Shown here one piece after another: positions 44,727 to 52,517 of a stretch of 64,000 nt of DNA. The stretch is from the NCBI GenBank assembly GCA_030427205.1, contig JAUHXC010000042.1, forward strand, positions 30,752-94,751, read 5' to 3'. Below the pieces are notes generated by a model. The model worked only from the letters and a program-made list of their open reading frames with translations. It did not search any database and was not told the origin of the DNA. Both the position numbers and the translations under genes were made by a program. Each line of letters begins with the position of its first letter. Positions within the stretch are counted from its first letter, which is position 1. The stretch is from a bacterium (GTDB taxonomy: Bacteria > Myxococcota_A > Bradymonadia > UBA7976 > UBA1532).

Positions 44727-45266
44727 TTAGGATTTTCCCTGGCCACCGTCGAGCCCCGAGATCCGACGGATATGCTGTGCGAGTTCGATTAGGGCCCGGT
44801 CCGCCAGCACGTCGTCAGGGCACAGATCGAGGAACCGATCGAGTGGCATCGGATCCATGCCCGGATGTCGAATCTCTACCGTCCCTGCTCGGGCATAGGC
44901 CCTGTCCCGGTGCCTCACCAGCAGGGTGAGGTTCTGGAGCGCTTTGGAGTCCTCAGGAGTGAGACCGGAGCGGAATTCGTCACCGGTTCCCGCAACCTCT
45001 GACTCAATCGAGGCCTTATAGAGTTCGAGGCCCCGAGAGCTATACAGGTGCGCCTGTTGACCGTCCTGGATGGCCGCTCTTTGCTCGTATGTCAACGGTC
45101 GGATGAGTGCCTTTGTGGCGCTCTTTGGGACCGTCAGATCGCTATCCATGCCGTTGTAAACCCAGTCTGCCAATGCCTCAGGGGTGTTAGCCTCCTGTGT
45201 ATCGGGGTCGCATGCCAGCGGGATAACTATTTCGGTTCGAGCGCTACGGATGAGTTTGAATGCCAC
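44727..45266 (-). CDS. Tail assembly chaperone G
   Basis: 179 residues. GTG 45266 is chosen because GGAGGGGG lies just upstream; a TTG at 45,272 would be too close to that site. Soluble helical protein lying between the major tail protein and tape measure genes. Its codons end Q-G-K-S-stop, with the heptamer G GGA AAA in phase across the last sense codons, allowing -1 slip into the next frame. Overlaps the stop of the major tail protein gene. Confidence 0.85.
   Translation of the reverse strand: MAFKLIRSARTEIVIPLACDPDTQEANTPEALADWVYNGMDSDLTVPKSATKALIRPLTYEQRAAIQDGQQAHLYSSRGLELYKASIESEVAGTGDEFRSGLTPEDSKALQNLTLLVRHRDRAYARAGTVEIRHPGMDPMPLDRFLDLCPDDVLADRALIELAQHIRRISGLDGGQGKS
44733..44739 (-). 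other. Programmed -1 ribosomal frameshift site GGGAAAA
   Basis: On the minus strand the zero-frame codons read CAG GGA AAA TCC TAA, so the heptamer is G GGA AAA, a canonical X-XXY-YYZ slippery site. After a -1 shift the frame continues ATC CTA AGC GCC GCA ATC TGG without a stop into the 44,371-44,694 frame. The 896-base span plus one re-read base gives exactly 299 codons including the stop. Confidence 0.85.
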
Positions 45267-45268
45267 GA

Positions 45269-46579
45269 TCAACCCCCTCCGTCAGTGAGCCCGATTCTCA
45301 GCGGTGTATTAGACAGAGCGGTCGATGACTGATCTCCGCCCCAATATCCCTCACGGTAGGTCAGAACCTGACGGACCAACGGGCCACCGAGGTCTCGTTT
45401 CTGTGGGTCGACGGTGAGGAACCCAGCAGGCAAGAACACACACGCTCCCTCGCCAGCTGTACCGGGCCCAAACCCGATCATCACCTGCCTCTGGCTCCTG
45501 TTGAGGAAGTCACTGGCAAATGTGCTATCGGGCACCGAGAGGGTGAATGATGCCTCGCACATCCGATTCGTGACTTCCATGTCTGCCATGCCAAGGATCG
45601 AGTCCGGGCACGTAAGGGGAGCCAACTCGTTAGTGATGCTCAACGTCCATTCGTCGACCTTGAGAGCGCTTCGGCCAGCGATCCGGGGATAGGCGGCATC
45701 ACCTGTGTCGATGACATTGCTAACGATGACCTCGCAGTCGAGCGTATGGCAGACCTTGCCATCGGTCCGATACGGAACGGATGCGATGGCCGCTGCGGAT
45801 GCGTTATCGTGATCATCGTAGATGTACGCCGCATCCAGGGTGATCGTCAGCTGAACCCGTCGACCGGTCCCGCTGAACGCATAACTGCTCGGTCGGCATC
45901 CGAATGCGTATGTACGCCAGCCGTCACCGTCCAATCGGAATGCGAGGCTGCTGCCGAGGACCGTGCCCGGTGCGCCCGGTTTCGAGACGAAGGTGCGGCA
46001 TGCGTATATGTCATCGCCGTCCAACTCGCTGCTGAACGCTGGGCTGTACTCAACGAGATCGGGCGTGCCATCAGTGGCATCTACGATCCCTGCAAACTCT
46101 GCCCGTCCGCCAACGAGAGCGGTCTGGAGAATTTGCCCGACGACGTATTGGCTCTCGTCAGCAACCTCGAACGTCTGAGCCTGAGCGTTGGCCGTGACCG
46201 TCTCGGTCGCCAGTGCCGGCTTTCCGCCGTCGGTCATCCCTGCAGCGAGCAGCCATACCAACGGGTCATCATCACTGTCCTGGCTACCTGAGCCCCTGAG
46301 GTTGAGCGTGACCGTCAGCTGGCCCGTTCGGCGGGGTAGGAGATCCCCGTTAGAGTCGGGCACGGTCTCCGGGTCTGCTGGCACACCGTAGAAGCCAGAC
46401 CTAATGTCATCCCTCTCATTCTGAGCCAGATCGCCGACGGTCGTCAGATCTGCCCGATTGCAATCGAGCTCTTCATCATCGGTGCCATTGAAAATGGTTG
46501 TGTCGGGCGCATTGTCCGTAAGGGAGCCAAACGATGACTCCTGGATGATGCGAATGCTGCGGATGTAGCTGGTAGCCAT
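45269..46579 (-). CDS. Major tail protein
   Basis: 436 residues, located immediately before the chaperone pair, which is the conserved place for the tail-tube subunit. Beta-rich with long strands (QLTVTLNLRGSG, RVQLTITLDAAYIYD, WTLSITNELAPL), consistent with a tube-forming fold. It is somewhat larger than simple tube proteins and may contain an extra surface domain. The assignment rests mostly on position. Confidence 0.75.
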   Translation of the reverse strand: MATSYIRSIRIIQESSFGSLTDNAPDTTIFNGTDDEELDCNRADLTTVGDLAQNERDDIRSGFYGVPADPETVPDSNGDLLPRRTGQLTVTLNLRGSGSQDSDDDPLVWLLAAGMTDGGKPALATETVTANAQAQTFEVADESQYVVGQILQTALVGGRAEFAGIVDATDGTPDLVEYSPAFSSELDGDDIYACRTFVSKPGAPGTVLGSSLAFRLDGDGWRTYAFGCRPSSYAFSGTGRRVQLTITLDAAYIYDDHDNASAAAIASVPYRTDGKVCHTLDCEVIVSNVIDTGDAAYPRIAGRSALKVDEWTLSITNELAPLTCPDSILGMADMEVTNRMCEASFTLSVPDSTFASDFLNRSQRQVMIGFGPGTAGEGACVFLPAGFLTVDPQKRDLGGPLVRQVLTYREGYWGGDQSSTALSNTPLRIGLTDGGG

Positions 46580-46643
46580 TTAGCGGACCCCATGGACGGT
46601 GCGTGTCTAATCAGGGGCCAGTCATCGGGTCGCTACCGGTTGG

Positions 46644-47111
46644 CTATGTGTGCAGGTAGTAGAGACTGAAGGGCAACACGATCACGGTCCCTACGGTCTG
46701 ACCTTGCGGATTGGTCAGAGTCTCTCTGCGGGTCGCTGTAGGAGGTGCGATGCTCTCGACCCCAGCACCGAAGTTGCTCGGGTGGACGATGGCACTGGTG
46801 ATGTCGGCCACGTCCTGGGCGATCATCCGCTCAAGCCTGCCTCGGTCGACCTCGTACTGCGCCGGATAGAGGACCCGCAATTCGATCTCGGCTCGATAGC
46901 GGGTGTACTGCCAACCCGTTCCGCCGTCGTCGACCGGCGGACCCGCCATCCGTACGTCAAACGCTCTCAGGGCGTCGTCGCTCAATTCCTCCAGAGGCAC
47001 GACGTAACCCTCTGCGTCCTCGTAGCAGGTGAACGTATAGAGCGGCTCCCATGTGGGCGTCAGAGCCCTCACAGCGGCAATCACGCCGTCGATGGCGGTT
47101 GAGAAACTCAT
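46644..47111 (-). CDS. Tail terminator-like protein
   Basis: 155 residues. Starts MSFSTAIDGVIAAVRAL and ends with a beta-strand (TVGTVIVLPFSLYYLHT), a pattern common to tail terminator and neck proteins. It overlaps the tail-completion gene upstream by four bases and is followed by the major tail protein gene, as in siphophage gene order. Confidence 0.65.
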   Translation of the reverse strand: MSFSTAIDGVIAAVRALTPTWEPLYTFTCYEDAEGYVVPLEELSDDALRAFDVRMAGPPVDDGGTGWQYTRYRAEIELRVLYPAQYEVDRGRLERMIAQDVADITSAIVHPSNFGAGVESIAPPTATRRETLTNPQGQTVGTVIVLPFSLYYLHT

Positions 47112-47467
47112 CGGCGTCGGCCTCCCTGTTTCCAGTTGAGCGCTCGTTCTTCGTTCTCCTCTAGCAACTGCTCAAACAACGTGTCCTGCTCACGAACCTC
47201 GGCATCGGTCAGGGCCAGGAACGGCCTCTCCTGGTCAACATATCGGGCGTACTCAACGCCAGCGCTGACGGTGGCCTCGGTTCTAGTTCCCGTGGCCCTG
47301 AGGCTGTCGAGCAGCTGTCCCGTATCTCGGAGTGTTGACGGGCTGCCATCGGCCAATGGTTTGAAGCGCTTCCCGGTCGCAGAGACGCCACGGGCCGTTC
47401 GCTTCAAGATGCAGTCCTGAGCGAATGCTGCGATGGCTTGGGAATCCGATTTGGTCCAGAGGGTCAT
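47108..47467 (-). CDS. Phage virion morphogenesis / tail completion protein (gpG/HK97 gp10-like)
   Basis: 119 residues, rich in Arg and Thr. The ending YARYVDQERPFLALTD is characteristic of the phage virion morphogenesis family; it also has LRDTGQLLDSL earlier. Proteins of this family join head to tail. ATG 47467 shares a base with the preceding stop. Confidence 0.8.
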   Translation of the reverse strand: MTLWTKSDSQAIAAFAQDCILKRTARGVSATGKRFKPLADGSPSTLRDTGQLLDSLRATGTRTEATVSAGVEYARYVDQERPFLALTDAEVREQDTLFEQLLEENEERALNWKQGGRRR

Positions 47468-49089
47468 CAGGCCACTCGTGTGATCATCATCGTGGTGTCC
47501 TGGTCGATGTAGTCACCACTAGACAAGGCAGTGACTCTGAACTCCAGATCCACGTCAGCAGCGGATGCGTCTACGAGAGCATATCCCACAGGCGGCAATC
47601 CGCTGCCGAAAGTAGCCGAGGGTCGATACCACTGAACTCGACCGCTGACGTTGGTGGCGACCCCGGTCACGTCGACCACATGCATGTCAATGTATCCAGC
47701 CGAACTCGTCGTACGAGCACCCAGGGATACCAGCACCATATAGTAGGCCCCAGATGGGACGGTGACTGTTCGTGATGCCAGTGTCACCCCGAACCCAGGT
47801 GTCTGGGTGAGGGTGTCGAAGTTGACTGCAGTGTTGACAGCAAGGGGCGTTGTGTTTCCAGAGCAGCGCAAGTAAGCGGCGCCTGAAACACCGCCGGCTG
47901 CCTCCAGGAGTTGCACCCGATCGGCCAGATCGTCAAGCGCAGCCTCGACTGTGCTCGGGTCTGGATCCCAATCGCCCGCATCCGTCGGCGTATAGGTGAC
48001 CTCGTCTGCCTCAGGCGTTGGGACATCCTCCCAGCCGTACGAACCGGCTCCATCGTTGGTCAATACCTGGCCGTCGGTCCCGCCCGTGTCGACCTCTCGC
48101 CACGTTCGGAGCGGATCGAGTTCGATATATCCGCTAAATGCGTTCGCATCCGGGGCATCGGTATTGCTGTATCCGCTGACTGCCAGATCCACGTTCTGCA
48201 GGTACAGAGAACCACCACCGGATGCCATGTTGGGGTTCGAGCCCGATGCGTCTGCGAGCGATCCGCCACGGATGTAATACAACCCGGCTCCCTGGCAGTC
48301 GATCGCCTCGGTGTTGTTCGTCTCGACGTCCAGATAGGCATAGATCGAGAAAGAGCCGTTGCCGTTGCCCTGGTTAGACACACCACCGGAAACCCGAATA
48401 GGCACTGACGATGTGATGGCACCGGACGCACCGGTCACGATGGCCAGATCGTCTCCGTCCTCGTAATCAACCAAGACGTTGGCGCCGCATGTGAGCGTGC
48501 CTGCGTCGACGGTCAACGGGGTTCCGGTTCCGCCCGATGGGGTTGTGATGGTGACGTTGGCGAAATCGTATGCCCCGTCAGTTGCACCGAGGTTGACCCC
48601 GTCCACCGTGCCCGTACCTCCGTCGATCTCGACGTTCCGCATCCGCAGTGTTTGTGGGTTCCCACTGACAGCGAGCACGGTTGTATCACCCGCACCGGCC
48701 TCCAATCGGACACCCTGAATCAGGCACACATGCGACGACGCTGCGTCTGCTACGCCATCGCCGACGTCGATCGCCATCTCGCCGACAATCACACTCTGAT
48801 TGCCATATCCAACGAGAGCCACGGTATCCGCTGAGACCGTTGTGTCCTCGTTGTACGTCCCCGGGTGGACGATGACCACGCTTGGGACAACAGCTGTCTC
48901 AGCAGCGTCTATAGCGCTCTGTACGGTCGTATACGGGGCGTCAGCTGGGGCAACGTGGTATTCCCTGGCGTATAGGTCGAGATTGACCCGAGACGTTGCG
49001 GCGCTGGCAACATCACCCAGGTTGTTCGCCGCTAGGAGATCTCCGCCTCCGCCTCCCCCTGCAGGGGGAGTGATTGGTCCGAATGACAT
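47467..49089 (-). CDS. Beta-helix fibre protein encoded within the head-tail connector block
   Basis: 540 residues, ATG 49089 behind GGAGGC. Starts with a Gly-rich N-terminal anchor, then a pectate-lyase-like parallel beta-helix opening (TTVQSAIDAAE...VVIVHPGTYNED) with many short repeated strands, a short coiled coil (VEAALDDLADRVQLLEAAGG) and a C-terminal beta domain (YMVLVSLGARTT...MMITRVA). This resembles phage appendage proteins that bind or cut polysaccharide. No clear catalytic residues identified. Its place among capsid and connector genes suggests a capsid or neck fibre rather than a tail fibre. Confidence 0.75.
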   Translation of the reverse strand: MSFGPITPPAGGGGGGDLLAANNLGDVASAATSRVNLDLYAREYHVAPADAPYTTVQSAIDAAETAVVPSVVIVHPGTYNEDTTVSADTVALVGYGNQSVIVGEMAIDVGDGVADAASSHVCLIQGVRLEAGAGDTTVLAVSGNPQTLRMRNVEIDGGTGTVDGVNLGATDGAYDFANVTITTPSGGTGTPLTVDAGTLTCGANVLVDYEDGDDLAIVTGASGAITSSVPIRVSGGVSNQGNGNGSFSIYAYLDVETNNTEAIDCQGAGLYYIRGGSLADASGSNPNMASGGGSLYLQNVDLAVSGYSNTDAPDANAFSGYIELDPLRTWREVDTGGTDGQVLTNDGAGSYGWEDVPTPEADEVTYTPTDAGDWDPDPSTVEAALDDLADRVQLLEAAGGVSGAAYLRCSGNTTPLAVNTAVNFDTLTQTPGFGVTLASRTVTVPSGAYYMVLVSLGARTTSSAGYIDMHVVDVTGVATNVSGRVQWYRPSATFGSGLPPVGYALVDASAADVDLEFRVTALSSGDYIDQDTTMMITRVA

Positions 49090-49101
49090 GGTTGCCTCCT
49101 A

Positions 49102-49443
49102 TTAGACGAAGAACGCTTTAACGTGTGCCTCACCGTAGATAGCGATCGTGTCGATGCTGTTATCTGGTAGGTAGCACTGATAGACCTCTGCTCCACCGGC
49201 TGCGATCTCGAACGCTGCAGACGTGGCCTCGCCCGCATTGGCCCTGAATAGGACGTATGCAGGGTTCGTTGCTCCTGTCTCTCTAATAGACAGGCTCACT
49301 ACCTGTACGCCTGACGCTGGGATCGCTTCATCGGTAATGGACGTCCAGTCGGTGAGGCTGATGTCCGTCCATGCCCCGACACTGCTGACGTTGGTTAGGC
49401 CGACGTACCTGCCTGCAATATTCGCTCGGTCAATGCTGGCCAT
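49102..49443 (-). CDS. Small structural phage protein, unknown family
   Basis: 113 residues, ATG 49443 behind GGGAGA; the open frame further upstream overlaps the next gene and is not the start. Beta-rich, with IPASGVQVVSLSIRETGA and AAFEIAAGGAEVYQCYLP, typical of small virion surface proteins. It may form a trimeric base for the adjoining beta-helix fibre (inference from adjacency). Confidence 0.6.
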   Translation of the reverse strand: MASIDRANIAGRYVGLTNVSSVGAWTDISLTDWTSITDEAIPASGVQVVSLSIRETGATNPAYVLFRANAGEATSAAFEIAAGGAEVYQCYLPDNSIDTIAIYGEAHVKAFFV

Positions 49444-49456
49444 GATTTCTCTCCCG

Positions 49457-50449
49457 TTAGTGATTGTTCTGCTTGCGCCGATAGGTCGGCTGATAGGTGC
49501 CTGTGAATTGATCGCTGAACCGGCTCGACTGGAGAGCCGGCGGGCCGCTGAGATTTTGGTCCTCACCGTCCTCAGGCACTCCGTCACCATCGTCCAGCCA
49601 TGCACACTGCAATGCCTTCTTTAGGAGGTCTTCATACTGCTCTCGGAGCCGTTCAGCCCGTTCGGGGTCTTTGGCATCGAACGCCAGCGCTGCCGTGAGC
49701 AGGATGTGAGGCCTCACGAAGTGTTCGCCGTTGAGATCGTCCTCGTATTTGCCCCGTGGGCATGTCTCCAAGCGGACGTCTAGGATCAGATCGGCCAGCG
49801 CTTCGTCGATGATCGCTTGCCTGTCATTGTTCCGCCGGTGCCACGCCTGACCGAGTTCCGAATATGCCCGAGCTAGCCTCGCAGTTGTGAGGCCCGTATC
49901 GAACGGACGGTTGACGATAGCAATCCGACCCCTGTCATATGCGTCCGTTGCCTCAGCAGCCGAACTCCCGGCGTGCACTGGTGTGTATTCGATCTCCCAG
50001 GTCACATCTCGCCGTGCAGTGGCGGTGACGTCCGCACTGGTGAACACGGTCCACCACGTTGCCCATTGGAGCGATGACCCCGAACCCGACACCGTGCGGG
50101 GGAGAGGTTCGGCCAACGTGACCTGAGTCCCTGTATCGCTTAGATCGATCGCTACGATGCGGACCGGAATGATGCGATCATCACCGCTGAGGATGAAACC
50201 GTCCCCATACAGACGGTTCTGAGCAGCACCGGCATCTCCGGTGTCAACCGCTGCATTCAGGGTGATTGTTGTCCGGTCTGCAGCGATAGCGGATACCGTC
50301 TGGGTTGCCGTGATCGCCTGCATCGCTGGGATCCCAGCGACCGCTACACCACCGGCCAGAACTGTTAGCGTTGGGGTGGTTCCCGTGAGAACCGCATCCG
50401 GTGCGGTCCAGGTGAACAGATGATCGGAGGCAGTCTTGATTTTGAGCAT
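49457..50449 (-). CDS. Phage structural protein, possible head-tail connector
   Basis: 330 residues, ATG 50449 behind GGAGG. First ~150 residues are beta-rich; the second half is helical with charged pairs (RLARAYSELGQAWHRRNNDRQ, RAERLREQYEDLLKKAL). Located between the capsid and tail-completion genes, where adaptor/connector proteins are found. No sequence family is recognised. Confidence 0.55.
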   Translation of the reverse strand: MLKIKTASDHLFTWTAPDAVLTGTTPTLTVLAGGVAVAGIPAMQAITATQTVSAIAADRTTITLNAAVDTGDAGAAQNRLYGDGFILSGDDRIIPVRIVAIDLSDTGTQVTLAEPLPRTVSGSGSSLQWATWWTVFTSADVTATARRDVTWEIEYTPVHAGSSAAEATDAYDRGRIAIVNRPFDTGLTTARLARAYSELGQAWHRRNNDRQAIIDEALADLILDVRLETCPRGKYEDDLNGEHFVRPHILLTAALAFDAKDPERAERLREQYEDLLKKALQCAWLDDGDGVPEDGEDQNLSGPPALQSSRFSDQFTGTYQPTYRRKQNNH

Positions 50450-50479
50450 GTCAGGTTGCCTCCGTTAGATGGGGTTGGT

Positions 50480-50540
50480 GAACGGGCGGGGCTCCTTTAG
50501 GAGTTGAGCCTAATGAGCCGACAGAGGGCCCCGCCCGTTC
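50480..50540 (-). terminator. Strong stem-loop downstream of the capsid gene
   Basis: Perfect 13-bp arms GAACGGGCGGGGC (50,480-50,492) and GCCCCGCCCGTTC (50,528-50,540). Between them is a second hairpin (CTCCT-TT-AGGAG). It lies in the only ~100-base gap of the head operon, just after the capsid stop. It has no T tract, so it may attenuate or protect the 3' end of the capsid message rather than terminate fully. Confidence 0.6.
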
Positions 50541-50548
50541 AGGTTCTG

Positions 50549-51508
50549 TTAGCCGAGGACGGCATCCAGTCGGGCGCCGAGACCAGTGGTCACGGCAGTG
50601 ACCACCTCACTCAAGGACACCTGGACAACTTCACTCTTGTGGCTGTCATCTCGATACGACGTATCAGAGAACGGGGTCTCCTGGATGCGTGCGAGCGCTG
50701 TAGGAGCAACCGCAACGCCCGTTGCGTTCATAGCGCCCGGGAGGTTGTGGATGTGTCCCATCCAGACCTTGCCAGCGAACAGACGCTGTAGGTTGGTGAA
50801 GTCGTCGGGGTCATTGCTCGTACGCTCGAAATTCTCGAATACGAACAGATTGCTAACACCGAGAGCCCGCATCACTACGCCCTTGAGGAAATCCTCGTCA
50901 GCGTACGCAGACGGACCATTGTCCGGCAGTGCGGCTAGTGCGTTAGCGTTCGTGTGATACGCATCCAGAGCATCCCTCGACAGGATCAACGTGTTCGGCT
51001 TGGGGCCCTTGAAGCTGCTCTTCATGGCGAGAAGCTGCTCGTGCGGGTTCGAGGTTGATGCGTTCCACCGGTCACCCGCTGCGGGCGTAACCTCGTACTG
51101 CCACGACGTCGAAGCGAGCAGGCTTGCCAGTCGTGCGTCACGTCGGGTCTTGACGGCGTCGACGCATGTCCCGAGGGCCATGCTAGTCATGCTCACGCCA
51201 ACCTTGCCTCCGAGGCGACGGATCACCTCGTCTGGGATCGACTCTTCCCAGTCATACAACTCGCACTCGTAGTCGAGCCCGGAGAACCCGATCCCGGGGC
51301 CTCGGTGGACCCTGCCACCGGGGGACCTACGACCATCCTCGTCGGCGAGTCCGTAGCGTGCTGAACCACCGAGCAACATGATTTCGCCCTTGTATGGGCC
51401 AGGGGTTGCAGGGATGGCATCCGCTACGAACGGGTTGTCATTTGCGATACCGGAAAGAATGCCAGAGACGACCTCACGATCCGGGAAAAAGTTTGGACTC
51501 AAAGCCAT
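50549..51508 (-). CDS. Major capsid protein
   Basis: 319 residues, ATG 51508 behind AAAGGAG. Contains features of HK97-fold capsids: an N-arm, an E-loop-like charged zone (YDWEESIPDEVIRRLGG), NTLILSRDALDAYHTN and a C-terminal beta-strand region (KVWMGHIHNL, SHKSEVVQVSLSEVVTAV). Follows the protease/scaffold and decoration genes, the expected order. A strong ribosome-binding site and following hairpin suggest high expression. Confidence 0.85.
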   Translation of the reverse strand: MALSPNFFPDREVVSGILSGIANDNPFVADAIPATPGPYKGEIMLLGGSARYGLADEDGRRSPGGRVHRGPGIGFSGLDYECELYDWEESIPDEVIRRLGGKVGVSMTSMALGTCVDAVKTRRDARLASLLASTSWQYEVTPAAGDRWNASTSNPHEQLLAMKSSFKGPKPNTLILSRDALDAYHTNANALAALPDNGPSAYADEDFLKGVVMRALGVSNLFVFENFERTSNDPDDFTNLQRLFAGKVWMGHIHNLPGAMNATGVAVAPTALARIQETPFSDTSYRDDSHKSEVVQVSLSEVVTAVTTGLGARLDAVLG

Positions 51509-51542
51509 TTCTCTGGCTCCTTTCAGTGTTTAGAGGGTGTGA

Positions 51543-51947
51543 TTAGGTGTCGCTGTCCAGCTGGCCAACGGATACGATGATCGGGATGAGATCGTCCTCA
51601 GCGGAATCAACTCTCGCCAATGCCCGACCGACGTAGTATTCACCGGCCGATGCGGCCACGACCTTGCCATCCTGGGTTGCATCGCCTGCGTCGTTAGCAG
51701 CCGCTACGAATCCGACCTGACCGGTTACGCCAGCAGCGCCAACACGGACACGAGACATCCCAGCAACGCATACCTCAACACGGACGCCCGAGGGGTCGAT
51801 TGCGTGGATGACACCGAGGGGGACCTCAGCGGTTGGGTCATCGCTCAGGTCGACGGTATCGGCGTCGGTCTCGTATACGACCCGACCCAGGTAATCAGAG
51901 AAATCGGCCGCTGCAGCGGTACCTCGATTTACGGTAATTGCGCTCAT
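51543..51947 (-). CDS. Head decoration protein
   Basis: 134 residues, ATG 51947 behind AGGAG. A small beta-barrel-like, Ala/Val/Gly-rich protein (TVNRGTAAAADFSDYLGRVVYE, AGVTGQVGFVAAAND) placed between scaffold and capsid genes. This matches decoration or DUF2190-like capsid proteins that bind the capsid lattice. Confidence 0.7.
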   Translation of the reverse strand: MSAITVNRGTAAAADFSDYLGRVVYETDADTVDLSDDPTAEVPLGVIHAIDPSGVRVEVCVAGMSRVRVGAAGVTGQVGFVAAANDAGDATQDGKVVAASAGEYYVGRALARVDSAEDDLIPIIVSVGQLDSDT

Positions 51948-51962
51948 AATGGTTCGCTCCTA

Positions 51963-52517
51963 TCAGCGGAAAAGTTCAGGGCGCTGCGCCTCTAGGTGGG
52001 CTGCAGCGCTGGTGTATGTGTGGCCCTTGCCAGCATCGCTAGACAGGAACGCTGTTACTGCCTTGTGTGCCTTGCTGCCCTGTCCTGCGTCCTCTACAAC
52101 GCCACCGTGGCCGGACAGCTGGGGCAACATCGAGCCGGTCTTACGGCTGCCGTAGACGGCATCAAACAACCCCTTGTCATAGACGGCCTCGGCGGTCTCC
52201 CGCTCAGCTGGCGTGAGCTTGCCAGCGGATAGAGCAGCCTCGATAACGGCGTCACGGGCGGCCTTCTTGGCGGATGCCTCCAGTGCCGCTACACGCTCTC
52301 GTAGGCTGGCATTCTCGGTCGCAAGGGCAACGGCCTCGGCGGATAGTTCCTCGCTGTCCTGAGCGCCTTCCTTGTCCTCCTGAGCGTCCTCGGCGGACAT
52401 CTCAGCCTCTTCGGCCTGAGCGTCACGCATGGCCTGCAATGCCTCTTCAAGCTCGGCGACTCGGGCGGCGAGTTCATCCCGTTCGGCCATCAGGGCTTGG
52501 ATTTCTTCTGGGTTCAT
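51963..52517 (-). CDS. Nested scaffold protein (internal start within the protease gene)
   Basis: In-frame ATG 52517 (MNPEEIQALMAE) has AGGAGGG five to six bases upstream, stronger than the site of the full-length gene. The product would be 184 residues, purely the coiled-coil scaffold portion. This matches the lambda C/Nu3 arrangement, in which the scaffold is made from a start inside the protease gene. The level of use is not testable from sequence. Confidence 0.7.
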   Translation of the reverse strand: MNPEEIQALMAERDELAARVAELEEALQAMRDAQAEEAEMSAEDAQEDKEGAQDSEELSAEAVALATENASLRERVAALEASAKKAARDAVIEAALSAGKLTPAERETAEAVYDKGLFDAVYGSRKTGSMLPQLSGHGGVVEDAGQGSKAHKAVTAFLSSDAGKGHTYTSAAAHLEAQRPELFR

